Part shown: piece by piece, positions 18,401-26,617 of the stretch
Layout of the letters: every line of letters starts with the position of its first letter
How positions within the stretch are numbered: the stretch's first letter is position 1
Assembly (NCBI RefSeq): GCF_946479755.1
Contig: NZ_CAMLHC010000020.1
Location: 84,072 to 148,071 of the forward strand
Origin: an uncultured Chitinophaga sp.
Lineage (GTDB): Bacteria > Bacteroidota > Bacteroidia > Chitinophagales > Chitinophagaceae
DNA length: 64,000 bases
Reading direction: 5' to 3'
Notes under the pieces: model-generated
What the model saw: only the letters and a program-made list of their open reading frames with translations
What the model was told of the DNA's origin: nothing
Databases searched by the model: none
Program-made: the position numbers and the translations under genes

Positions 18401-21400
18401 ATTCGGCGGTTTCACACCGGAATAGCGACGCACGGTCATATTGGAGGGCAAAGTGGCATTGTTCCAGGTAACCTTCGTCACAGTGTCGGTACCAAACATG
18501 AACGTCTGAGTAACACCTGCTGCCGGAGCGGCCGGGAAAGCCGGTAATGCCGGCGGTACGGAAGTCGGCAGGAACTCATAGGCGCCCATGTCGGGTACGC
18601 CTTCCTGCAATGTCACCGGCCTCGGTTTGTCGTCGATGTCTTTATCGTTGCCCTGTACCTGTACGCCACGGCCATGGATGGCCCATACTTCCGGATCGGT
18701 GAGTACCGGATGCAGATCGGCCGGACCCACAAAGGCAGGCTTGTACACCAGTGAATTGGCATCTATGCCGCTACCGGTGCGATAAGCCGCCAGTGTACCG
18801 TAAGAGGCGGCCGGTGTATTTTGTCTTACCAACACAGAACCTCTTGTATACAGCGTGTTGTAGTCGCTGTTCAGGAAATTCGGGTTGCCCACGTACATCG
18901 TACGACCGGTATCGGCAGCAAAAATGTTATTTCTCACTTTCACCGGTGATGCAGAAGAAGACGTATGCGCGAAATAAGCTGCATAGTTGTTGTTACTGCT
19001 GGTGGAAGTGTTGAGGATACTATTGTTGAGATAATTGAGATTATTTCCGTACTCACTGTAAACACCATACGAATTGCTGGCAGTAGTATGAATGCTCACC
19101 ACGTTGTTGTTCACACTGATACGGTTAGAGGATGTCAGCGTAATACCTCTCAGCTCACCGGTGTTGGCGGTGCGGGCGTAGATCTCGTTGCCGGTCACGC
19201 GGCCCGGAGCGCCTGCTCCCGGTTGACAGTAAGTGAGGTAGATCGCATATCCTTTGGAGGAAGTGCTGTTGATATTGATTTTGTTGCGCACAATCGTGAT
19301 AGCGGTATCACAATTATCGGCATAGATACCATACGCCGTGCCTGCCAGTGTTCCACTCAGGTTGATGGTATTCTTCCGGGCCACCAGCCTGTTGACATAC
19401 TCAGCATAGATACCATAACTGTACGAACGGGTAATGGTATTGCTGTCGATGGTGACACCGGGCGACATATCGTCGCCATAGTCGTTTAGCCAGTACACAC
19501 CGTTACCACCTTCAGTGATGGTGTTACCGGTGATCACGTTACCAAGACCGAGACAGTTGCTGGCGTACACGCCGGCGCTGTTGGTGCCGGACGAGGTCGT
19601 TACCGGCAATGTGATGGCACAAAGCTGCAGGCTGTCGAAAGACGCTTTCTTCGCAAACTCTACTGCCCTTGCATAAGTAGTGCCGGTTGGCTTGAAGGTG
19701 ATTTTTTTCCAGGTCACATAATCCACGCTGTCGAGTTTCAGCACATAGTTGCGTGCGGAGGTACCCGCATAGGTAATAGTCACGTCTGCCGGGTTACCGG
19801 ATGCGCTGCTGAAGGTCACCCTGTTCACTGCAGAAGCACCAGGGATATGCCGCATGGTCAGCTGTTCAGTATAAGTACCGTTGGCAGCGAGGAACAGCAC
19901 CGGTCCTGCGATACCGCATTCCAGTTTGGACACCACAGCGGCGAAGGACTGGAAGTTGGTAGTGCTGGAAGGCTGCGCCGGGTTAATGGTGTAAGTACCT
20001 GCCAGTAACGGATCATTCAGGTTTACTTTCACCGGTGTGGAATATACGGTGTCCCTGTTGCTGCACACAACGGCGCAGCGGTAGTATTTCTCAGCACCGG
20101 CGATGGTGTTGTAAACACTCACGTACTGGGTGTCGCTCACATATTTCCACGGGCCGGCAGCGTTAGCAGATACCTGCCACTGATAGGTCTGATGACCGCC
20201 TTTGCTGTTACCCACGAGGTCCAGCTTGATGGCGGTGCCCATACAAATCGGCGTTGTCGGGTCTACCGTAGCATTACCGGCTACCGGCGGGGAAGTACAT
20301 TCAGGAATGTTGATTTCGAAAGCACCCATATCCGGTGTCGTAGTGCTGCGGGTAATACCCAGGATGTCTTTGGTAACACCTACCGGGCGGCCGCTGTTGT
20401 CCAGCGGAGAAATCACCGGTGCGAAATTACCGGCAGATGGATCGGCAAATACCGGCTGAACAGCGAGGGAGTTGCTATCCAGTTTTGCACCTGCACGCCA
20501 GTCGGCCAGCGTAACGTAGTTGGTGCCGTTATTACCGGTATAGGCGGTATTACGGCTGCTCTTCACGAAGATATCGTTGTAGTCGGATTTGAATTCCGCA
20601 GACGCGGCAATATAAATACCGGTCCTGTTACCACCGCCTGTGCGGCTGATATCGAGGATATTATCGAGGAACTGAACGCCGGCCACAGGGCTGGACTGGT
20701 AAATACCGGTGGCTTCTGCGCTGCCGGTATTGACAGCATCGTTCAGGACAATCGTATTATGGTAATACAGCGTAAAGTCACTGCTATAGTTATAGAAGCC
20801 GCGCTGGGTGCCGCTGCCACGGATATCATAGATCACGTTGTTGATGATCTTCGCGGGATTGGCAGCGGTAGCGTCGGCGCTGGTGAACTCAATGCCATAG
20901 AAGGAATTGGTCGTAGTGGTAGCTCCGTTAAAGAGACCGTGGATACGGTTATTGCTGACGATGTTACCATCGCCTTTGCTGCTCACACTAACGCCATAGT
21001 TGGAGTAAGACACGCTGCTGCGTGCTGTCCGGAAGATGTCGTTATGGTCCACGGTGGTATTTTCCGTATTGTACAGGTACACGCCATAGGAATAGAACTC
21101 GCTGATGGCATTGCTGTCGATACGGTTACCAGCCGGAGATCCTGGTGAAGCGCCGTAGATAATCACACCATAATAGCCACCGTCGATCTTGTTGCCGCGT
21201 ACCAGGTTGCTGTCGCAGCCGTTATTGGTACCGCTGCTGGTGCTGGCATCTGCGCCGTTGATCACAACGCCGGCAAAGCTGCTGCCTGAAGAGCTGTTAT
21301 CTGTCAGGATGCGGCTATGGGTGATCCTGTTCTTGTCTGCATTCGCCAGCAGTTGTACGCCGTAGCCGTAAGTGCCGCCACGGGCGTCGATCACGAGGCT

Positions 21401-24340
21401 GTCGAAAGTGATATAGTCTGCGCCGCGCAGTTTGATCACCGCTCTTTCATTATCATCATCCGGTGCAAACTTGATCGTGTTGCCGTTACCGTTAAAGGTA
21501 ATAGTATTGGTAGCAGAGATACCGGCGATAGAATCGAGTATCAGCTGTTCGGCGTACGGACCGGAGCCGGCTACGACGTTGAACACCACCGGACCTGCGA
21601 TACCGCATTCCATGGCCGCTTTGGCAGCATTAAAGCTGACGAAGTTAGTCGCGCTGGACGGCGCCCCCTTGTTGATGGTATAGATACCACCCGGGAAAGC
21701 CGGGTTCACGGTGAGCAGTACCGGAGCACTGTAAGCCGTATTGCCGCTACAGGTGACTGCCACGCGATAATACAGGGTAGCCGATGCCGTTACCGTGGTG
21801 TCCGGGTTCGTCATCGGGTTGCCGATGTTGGTATACGGACCTGCTGCCGCGGTGGCTGTTTGCCACTGGTAGCTCTGTCCCAGGCCGATGCTGTTGTTGA
21901 TCAGGCTGAGTGACACTTTACGGTTGATACATACCGGTGTGGCACTCACGGTAGCATCACCGGGTGTGGGCGGCGTGGTACACGGACCAGGTGTAAACTC
22001 ATAAGCACCGATGTCTGGTGTAGTGGTGCTGCGGGTATTGCTGTTAATATCGACAGTGATGCCGGCCGGCAGCCCTTTGTTATCCACAGAAGCGCTGGTA
22101 GGCTGATAGTTACCGGAAGCTACCCCTGCAAATAGCGGATTGGAGGCCAGCGACGCAGTGTCTTGCTGGGAAGCGGTCTTCCAGTCAAGCAGCGAGCTGC
22201 GGTTGGCATTATAATAGCCGGTAAAGCTGGTACCGCCCGGTGCGGCCATATAATACAGGTTATTATTGGCATGGATGGTACCGGTAGTGGTGCCGAAATA
22301 CACGGCGTATTTGCTGCCGCCGCCGCCACGGGTGACTGCGATGAGGTTATTAATGAACTCAATGCCATCCGCTTTGGAGGTCTGATAGAAACCACGCGCC
22401 GTATAGGTGGTGGTGCTGGTAGAAGTTCCGTCCAGCGCGATGGTATTATGGAAATACCATACGTTGTCAGAGCTGGAATTGTAGATACCGTAAGCATCTC
22501 CCCTGCCCGTGAAGTTATAGACCAGGTTGTTGGACACCACGTTCTCCAGTTGGGACAACGCGTCCGTACCGGAGAAGTAAATACCGTAACTGGCGCTCAC
22601 ACTGGTGGGCGCGCCGCCAAAAGGATTACTGATGCGGTTACGGGTAATGTTGGCTTTGGTATTCAGATTGGAAAAATTAATACCATAGAAGGTCGACACC
22701 GTGGCACGGGTCGGCCTGCTGATGACATTGTTTTCCACTAACGTGTTAAATGATCCGCTGGCGTTCACCCCGGAATGATAGAATTCTGTAATGGTATTGT
22801 TGGTGATCTTATTGCTCATATTGGCCATCGTGCTGCTGCCGGTGAGCACAATACCATAATAGCCACCTACAATTTTGTTGGAGGCGAAAGTATTGTTGTC
22901 GCACTTGGCATCACCGGAGGTGGTAGGCGATGTATAAGAGCTGCTGATCACGATACCCGCATAGGCGGTACTGCTGGTAGATGTGGAATCCACCAGTATG
23001 GTGGAGTTCTTAATGGTATTAAAATCAGCGTCGTTGGTCAGGAAAACGCCCCAGCCATAACCGGAAGAACCGGTACCGGTAGCTTTTATCACCAGGTTAT
23101 TAAAAGTGAAATAGTCGGCATTATCCAGCTGAATCACTCCCCTGTTGGCGGATGTGCCGGCAAATTTTAGCGTATCGCCGTTACCGTTAAAGGTAATGGT
23201 ATTGGTAGCGGAGGCGCCGGGCACGGGTTTCAGCAACAGCTGTTCCGTATAGGGGCCGCTGTTAGCCACCACGTTAAAGATCACGGGACCACTGATACCG
23301 CATTTAAGATAGTTATAGGCATCGTTGAAGGAAGCAAAGTTAGTACCGGCCGTAGGCGCCCCTTTGTTGATGGTAAACGTGCCGGACACCAGTGTGGGCG
23401 ATGTCACGTTTACGCTGGTGGAGGTAGCGGTCTGTGTGCTGGTAGTACAGGTAACGATACAACGGTACCAGGTGGAGGCGGACTGTGTGGTAGTCAGCAT
23501 GCTCTTGGTGGCGCCGGCGATGTTGGTCCACGTAGTGTTGTTGGCAGACTGCTGCCATTGATAAGTCAATCCCGAAGCCACGGTGGCGCCGGTAAGCCGC
23601 AGGTCGAATGTACCGTTCAGACATACGCTGCTCATACTGGAGACTGCGGTGCCTGCGGTGGGCGTGCCGGTGCAGGGAGTAGCTGGTATCCAGGAGAAGG
23701 TGATGTTCGGACGGGTGGTCATGGTACCGGTGTTGTCGGTATCGGTAGTACCGCATAGGTTATTTTCGTTATCGGCGCGGTAGGTATGTGAGCCGTTAAA
23801 CGACAATCCGGTGGTGAAGGCCACTTCCGGATTGTTGGAATAGAAGGTGCCGGGATCTGTGACCTGTGCGCCGCTGCACACTTCCACCACAATGTTGTCG
23901 GTTCCGTTCCAGAAAAAGTTGCTACTGAAAGGGAAGTTGTTCACACCATTGAGGATGGTATAGTCTGCCGGGGAGCGTACCACGGTCGTACCGGGCACCC
24001 AGCTGGCTTCATCCAGTGTGCTCACGGTAGTGCCACCGATGCTGATCCCGTATTGTTCGATCACATCGGCAGTATTCAGGTTTTTAACAACGAACTTGAT
24101 ACCGGTAATATATCCCGGGGCCATACCGGCAGCACTGAGTTCTGCTGCGGTGAACAGGTACTGTGCCCTGTTGCCTTCGAAATAGTCCTGTAACGGACAG
24201 GGATATCCGATATCGCTGTTCCCCGTGGTCCCGGTGCCGATGTTGATATCGGTCTGCGCCAGCAGACGGCTGCTCAACATCAGCAGCATTCCGGCCACGA
24301 GGATGGTTTTGTGAATAAACGAAAGCGTATAATTTCTCAT
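15401..24340 (-). CDS. Giant surface protein: three beta-helix blocks, IgGFc-type block, PKD and type B C-terminal domain
   Basis: 2979 residues from ATG 24340 (upstream in-frame starts at 24352 and 24406 are less likely; the latter overlaps the preceding gene). Signal peptide to about 29 (SSRLLAQ). Three units follow from about residues 320, 880 and 1450, each an Ig-like stretch plus a right-handed beta-helix opening with INKGAP or INPAQP and closing with D-I/M-G-A-Y/F-E. Residues about 2078-2640 are the IgGFc-like block shared with the 1375-residue protein (RFWVGYGHHQF). One PKD domain (WKWNFGDTT, about 2671), a PKD/Ig-like and an Fn3-like part precede the type B sorting domain (PNTFTPNNDGKNDVL, IFDQWGEKVF, PSGVYIYV). 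Predicted T9SS-exported, surface-attached adhesin or polysaccharide-binding protein; beta-helices of this kind can be enzymatic, but no catalytic site was identified. Confidence 0.9.
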   Translation of the reverse strand: MRNYTLSFIHKTILVAGMLLMLSSRLLAQTDINIGTGTTGNSDIGYPCPLQDYFEGNRAQYLFTAAELSAAGMAPGYITGIKFVVKNLNTADVIEQYGISIGGTTVSTLDEASWVPGTTVVRSPADYTILNGVNNFPFSSNFFWNGTDNIVVEVCSGAQVTDPGTFYSNNPEVAFTTGLSFNGSHTYRADNENNLCGTTDTDNTGTMTTRPNITFSWIPATPCTGTPTAGTAVSSMSSVCLNGTFDLRLTGATVASGLTYQWQQSANNTTWTNIAGATKSMLTTTQSASTWYRCIVTCTTSTQTATSTSVNVTSPTLVSGTFTINKGAPTAGTNFASFNDAYNYLKCGISGPVIFNVVANSGPYTEQLLLKPVPGASATNTITFNGNGDTLKFAGTSANRGVIQLDNADYFTFNNLVIKATGTGSSGYGWGVFLTNDADFNTIKNSTILVDSTSTSSTAYAGIVISSSYTSPTTSGDAKCDNNTFASNKIVGGYYGIVLTGSSTMANMSNKITNNTITEFYHSGVNASGSFNTLVENNVISRPTRATVSTFYGINFSNLNTKANITRNRISNPFGGAPTSVSASYGIYFSGTDALSQLENVVSNNLVYNFTGRGDAYGIYNSSSDNVWYFHNTIALDGTSTSTTTYTARGFYQTSKADGIEFINNLIAVTRGGGGSKYAVYFGTTTGTIHANNNLYYMAAPGGTSFTGYYNANRSSLLDWKTASQQDTASLASNPLFAGVASGNYQPTSASVDNKGLPAGITVDINSNTRSTTTPDIGAYEFTPGPCTTPPTPGDATVSATPVCINRKVSLSLINNSIGLGQSYQWQTATAAAGPYTNIGNPMTNPDTTVTASATLYYRVAVTCSGNTAYSAPVLLTVNPAFPGGIYTINKGAPSSATNFVSFNAAKAAMECGIAGPVVFNVVAGSGPYAEQLILDSIAGISATNTITFNGNGNTIKFAPDDDNERAVIKLRGADYITFDSLVIDARGGTYGYGVQLLANADKNRITHSRILTDNSSSGSSFAGVVINGADASTSSGTNNGCDSNLVRGNKIDGGYYGVIIYGASPGSPAGNRIDSNAISEFYSYGVYLYNTENTTVDHNDIFRTARSSVSYSNYGVSVSSKGDGNIVSNNRIHGLFNGATTTTNSFYGIEFTSADATAANPAKIINNVIYDIRGSGTQRGFYNYSSDFTLYYHNTIVLNDAVNTGSAEATGIYQSSPVAGVQFLDNILDISRTGGGNRTGIYIAASAEFKSDYNDIFVKSSRNTAYTGNNGTNYVTLADWRAGAKLDSNSLAVQPVFADPSAGNFAPVISPLDNSGRPVGVTKDILGITRSTTTPDMGAFEINIPECTSPPVAGNATVDPTTPICMGTAIKLDLVGNSKGGHQTYQWQVSANAAGPWKYVSDTQYVSVYNTIAGAEKYYRCAVVCSNRDTVYSTPVKVNLNDPLLAGTYTINPAQPSSTTNFQSFAAVVSKLECGIAGPVLFLAANGTYTEQLTMRHIPGASAVNRVTFSSASGNPADVTITYAGTSARNYVLKLDSVDYVTWKKITFKPTGTTYARAVEFAKKASFDSLQLCAITLPVTTSSGTNSAGVYASNCLGLGNVITGNTITEGGNGVYWLNDYGDDMSPGVTIDSNTITRSYSYGIYAEYVNRLVARKNTINLSGTLAGTAYGIYADNCDTAITIVRNKININSTSSKGYAIYLTYCQPGAGAPGRVTGNEIYARTANTGELRGITLTSSNRISVNNNVVSIHTTASNSYGVYSEYGNNLNYLNNSILNTSTSSNNNYAAYFAHTSSSASPVKVRNNIFAADTGRTMYVGNPNFLNSDYNTLYTRGSVLVRQNTPAASYGTLAAYRTGSGIDANSLVYKPAFVGPADLHPVLTDPEVWAIHGRGVQVQGNDKDIDDKPRPVTLQEGVPDMGAYEFLPTSVPPALPAFPAAPAAGVTQTFMFGTDTVTKVTWNNATLPSNMTVRRYSGVKPPNIAPGTDFMYFYTDVDVTPASGVYNFNIQQFYLDPWQGYIKRQKDIRLAMTDSTDKWKTDSLSRVNDFTNVITDSTLHYFDKFTGLNGGIAAPQQLQPADSSNRGTRFWVGYGHHQFFTGDNSQQMVLYLNAKDSSNVTVRVNGTAWERTYHIPANKTITTETLPKGGMNDARLLEEGWSDRGISIESDVPIVAYAHIYGSASSGASMLLPVGTYGYDYYALTSRQNYSTDTYSWFYVVADYDNTTLEITPSVPTLTGRPANQTFTVTLNKGEVYQVLGALQAGSEGYDVSGSHVRSIVNSDGKCFPVAFFSGSSRTGIGCGNSTGSSGDNLIQQNFPSQAWGKKYLTAPTSIDDDAASFMTNIFRVLVKDPATVVKRNGVALTGLINNRFYQFESNTADYIDASQPVMVAQYMSSSGSCDNTNGDGDPEMIYVSPLEQGIKQVGLYRNTVESINTNYLTLIIPTGGLSSLRIDGSNVFDHTYAHPNLTGYTVVVKRWDADAAQCNVIADSAFTAITYGLGSVESYGYNAGTLVKNLNILPAFSNVLNPSSGSNNTYTCVKTPFRFSMLIPVKPTKLTWKLSAVKNLTPAVDVIQDNPVPKDSLIANERTYYRFVLPDEYVFSAPGTYNVPIQISHPDIESCNNSFEAVLTVKVIPAPVVNFTSNYTGCVGDVAQFTGSATTSNNVGISSWKWNFGDTTYAFRKDTTKQFKYPGIHKVKLSIVAAEGCIGDTTKEVEVYAPGVAAVVKDSLTVCSGSDASLAVKDPEAGVLYNWYDAPAGGNLLFTGNVYTITAATASGTYYLEAINHGCPGATRAKVVVHVLPLLTTPVVKVDTVGVNLIRFKWAAVPNATSYEVSIDGGLTWTQPSSGREGLEHVISGLQPSQSVKLIVKVRGCEDKISDPAEGKTLPDGIYIPNTFTPNNDGKNDVLKVYGYIINKLHIAIFDQWGEKVFESNSQDIGWDGTYKGKTMPSGVYIYVCHLVLKDGSTVEKKGVINLIR

Positions 24341-24384
24341 ATAGAAAAACATTTGCTGGTTTTCAGATGGGGTTAATCTTTTTA

Positions 24385-25680
24385 TCAGAACACCCAGGTG
24401 ATCCATGATTTACCGTCTTTGGCGCTGACCATATCATAGGTGGTGGCGCCTGTCTGTACAAGGAAGAAACCTGTCTGTTCCGCCATCAGCGCACGGGTAC
24501 GCAACAACGGCGTAGGGTCCGGCGGCGGATCGCCAAACATGCCGCTGTCATTGAAGATCACGCGGCCGTCGCTGGTGAAGGAGGGGGTGTCATGCAGCAC
24601 GCCGTACATCAGCGTGGGCTGACCTTCGTCCGGCACAATGATGCCGAAGGCATCGATGCCGGAGCCTGGACCGGCGGCATCAGGCCAGAATGTGGCTGCG
24701 ATGTAATCCGGTAACGTATGCAGTCCGTAAGCATCGTCCACCCCGTTGACATGGAAACCTCTTTCGGCAATCCAGTAACGGCGCTGGTTAAGCGCGTACT
24801 GGTACCAGCGCTTGGGAGCCGCGATGTCTATGGCCAGTGGCCTTACTGTTTCGGAGATACTGGCGGGCTGGCCGTTGATGGTGCCTTTTACGGCGCCGTC
24901 TTCAAACTTGATGTTATCGAACTGGCTGATGGTGGTGGAACCGTCCGTAAACGCAGGCGACAGGGCGATGCCTTTGGACGTATAGTAGTAACCGGTAGTC
25001 GCTGTCTTTACCTGTCCGCCTGCCACCCAGGTGAAGGTGATGCGGTGAGTGAGCGTATTGACCTGCACATCGTAGCGCGCCGTAGCGGTGGTCAGCTTAT
25101 GGAAATAGGTTAATATTTTCCGTACACTATCGATGTTACGGTTGATATGCTGCTGGTAATAATCCGCCTGTTCCTGTTGTGTGGCCTTTACCAATATGGC
25201 CCGGCTTCTGTTGAAACGGCCGGTCAGCACCATCGTGTCGCCGGTCATGCCGTTGATGGCAAACTCGAAGTCCGATCCCAGCCCTTTACCGTATTCGCCG
25301 CCGTTCTCGCCCGCATCCGGATCGCAGAGCACGTGCACGTAAGAGTAGGTATCGAACAGGAGGCTCGGCTGCTGCAATGCTTTGAGCCGCCAGCTGCTTT
25401 CTTTGGCGGTGACAGTAGAAGACGGCTCAAAGTCGCTGTACATCTGCACCCGGTTGGAGTCGTTGAACCGGAAATAAAAGCTGTACACCGACTTGGGAGA
25501 GCCACCCGGATATACCATGGCTTTCCAGCCATAAGGGGCGTGGGTCAGTATCTGCTGATATCGCTGTAAGGTATCGTTGAGGCGCTCGTCCGGCGACTTG
25601 TCAAACAGCGGGTCTGATTCTTTCTTACAGGAATAGATCCCTGCAAGGACCAGTAATAAGTACAAAAGTTTCTTTCTCAT
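24385..25680 (-). CDS. DUF4302 lipoprotein
   Basis: 431 residues from ATG 25680 (an in-frame TTG lies 6 bases upstream). Lipoprotein signal LLVLAGIYSC-KKES. The opening after it (FDKSPDERLNDTLQRYQQIL, then APYGWKAMVYPGG) is typical of DUF4302 proteins, which are found beside SusC/SusD and the zinc-metallohydrolase lipoprotein. Starts 10 bases after the stop of that metallohydrolase gene. Function unknown; the location suggests an outer-membrane accessory of the SusCD pump. Its stop is only 44 bases before the start of the giant adhesin, with no hairpin seen between. Confidence 0.82.
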   Translation of the reverse strand: MRKKLLYLLLVLAGIYSCKKESDPLFDKSPDERLNDTLQRYQQILTHAPYGWKAMVYPGGSPKSVYSFYFRFNDSNRVQMYSDFEPSSTVTAKESSWRLKALQQPSLLFDTYSYVHVLCDPDAGENGGEYGKGLGSDFEFAINGMTGDTMVLTGRFNRSRAILVKATQQEQADYYQQHINRNIDSVRKILTYFHKLTTATARYDVQVNTLTHRITFTWVAGGQVKTATTGYYYTSKGIALSPAFTDGSTTISQFDNIKFEDGAVKGTINGQPASISETVRPLAIDIAAPKRWYQYALNQRRYWIAERGFHVNGVDDAYGLHTLPDYIAATFWPDAAGPGSGIDAFGIIVPDEGQPTLMYGVLHDTPSFTSDGRVIFNDSGMFGDPPPDPTPLLRTRALMAEQTGFFLVQTGATTYDMVSAKDGKSWITWVF

Positions 25681-25690
25681 ACCCAAATGG

Positions 25691-26590
25691 TTAATACAAT
25701 AGCTTGTTGATTTCTCTTCTGGTGCGGGATTGCAGGCTGTAAAAATCGATATGCCATACGGTCTGGTAGTAGCTGACCACCATGGCCTCCTTACGGCGGA
25801 GCCTCGCCTTGGCTTCGGCTTGTGGTGTACCGTTGATACTGTATCCCGGAGGAATGCTGTTCACGATCTTGTCGAATCCGGCCCTTCCTTCTACCAGCAT
25901 GGTAGATATCATCTCCACAAAATCTTCATCGTAGCCGGACATGGCATAAGGTGTTACAAAGCCGTCCCGGCGGGCAGACATATCATCGATATTGTTCCAG
26001 TTAGCCGTATACAGGCCGGCGGATATGCGTTTGAACTCCACCGGGTACATCACTGTCTGGTGGAGAATATGACCGAACTCATGTTCAATGACATGAAACA
26101 TCTGTTTCACATTGGCAGAATCGCCGGGCTTGTAGTTGGGCATATCGCGGGTCACGAAATCGTTGACGAGGTACAACACCACTTTTCGGCCGCCTTCAGC
26201 GGTGCCCAGGGTGATAGTTCCGTTTTCGTTCCAGCTGGCGCTGCCACTGAGGATAAAGTATTTGGGGCAGTAACGGCGGAAGAACAGCTCACCGGCTTCC
26301 GCGATATAAGTGCTCATCCACACTTTTTTGATGGCGCTCATCACCGGGATGATCTTGTCCTCACGGGGAGGCACCAACGTTTTATTCAGTTCAAATTCAA
26401 ACTGGTCCCATTTATATTTTACGGCGATATTGTAGGGCACGGTGAGCGTATCAAAGAGCCACCGGTCCAACGGACCTTTCACCCAGGTATCGCCTCCCAG
26501 TCCGGGGATGTCGTCTACCTTGCCCAGGTCATCCTTCTTGCTGCAGGACATCAGCAACAGAAAGGACAAAGCGAGAAGAAAAAGTTTCAT
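25691..26590 (-). CDS. SusCD-associated zinc metallohydrolase lipoprotein (HExxH)
   Basis: 299 residues. Lipoprotein signal LLLMSC-SKKD. The zinc motif HEFGH lies at 170-174 inside FHVIEHEFGHILHQ, so His170, His174 and Glu171 would be metal ligands and catalytic base. The surroundings match the family described as substrate import-associated zinc metallohydrolase lipoproteins, which sit in operons with TonB-dependent receptors and SusD proteins. Encoded 27 bases after susD and 10 bases before the DUF4302 gene. Substrate unknown; peptide-bond hydrolysis at the cell surface before import is the usual guess. Confidence 0.87.
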   Translation of the reverse strand: MKLFLLALSFLLLMSCSKKDDLGKVDDIPGLGGDTWVKGPLDRWLFDTLTVPYNIAVKYKWDQFEFELNKTLVPPREDKIIPVMSAIKKVWMSTYIAEAGELFFRRYCPKYFILSGSASWNENGTITLGTAEGGRKVVLYLVNDFVTRDMPNYKPGDSANVKQMFHVIEHEFGHILHQTVMYPVEFKRISAGLYTANWNNIDDMSARRDGFVTPYAMSGYDEDFVEMISTMLVEGRAGFDKIVNSIPPGYSINGTPQAEAKARLRRKEAMVVSYYQTVWHIDFYSLQSRTRREINKLLY

Positions 26591-26617
26591 ATGCAGCGAT
26601 TTTGGTTTGGTTGATTA

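Noticed and set aside
17522..18547. Plus-strand open frame inside the giant adhesin gene
   Set aside because: Antisense to a conserved IgGFc-like block; low-complexity translation without family features.
18600..23800. Repeated motifs that could suggest a CRISPR array or tandem repeat locus
   Set aside because: Repeats are coding (beta-helix and Ig-like units), spaced by hundreds of bases and not of constant length.
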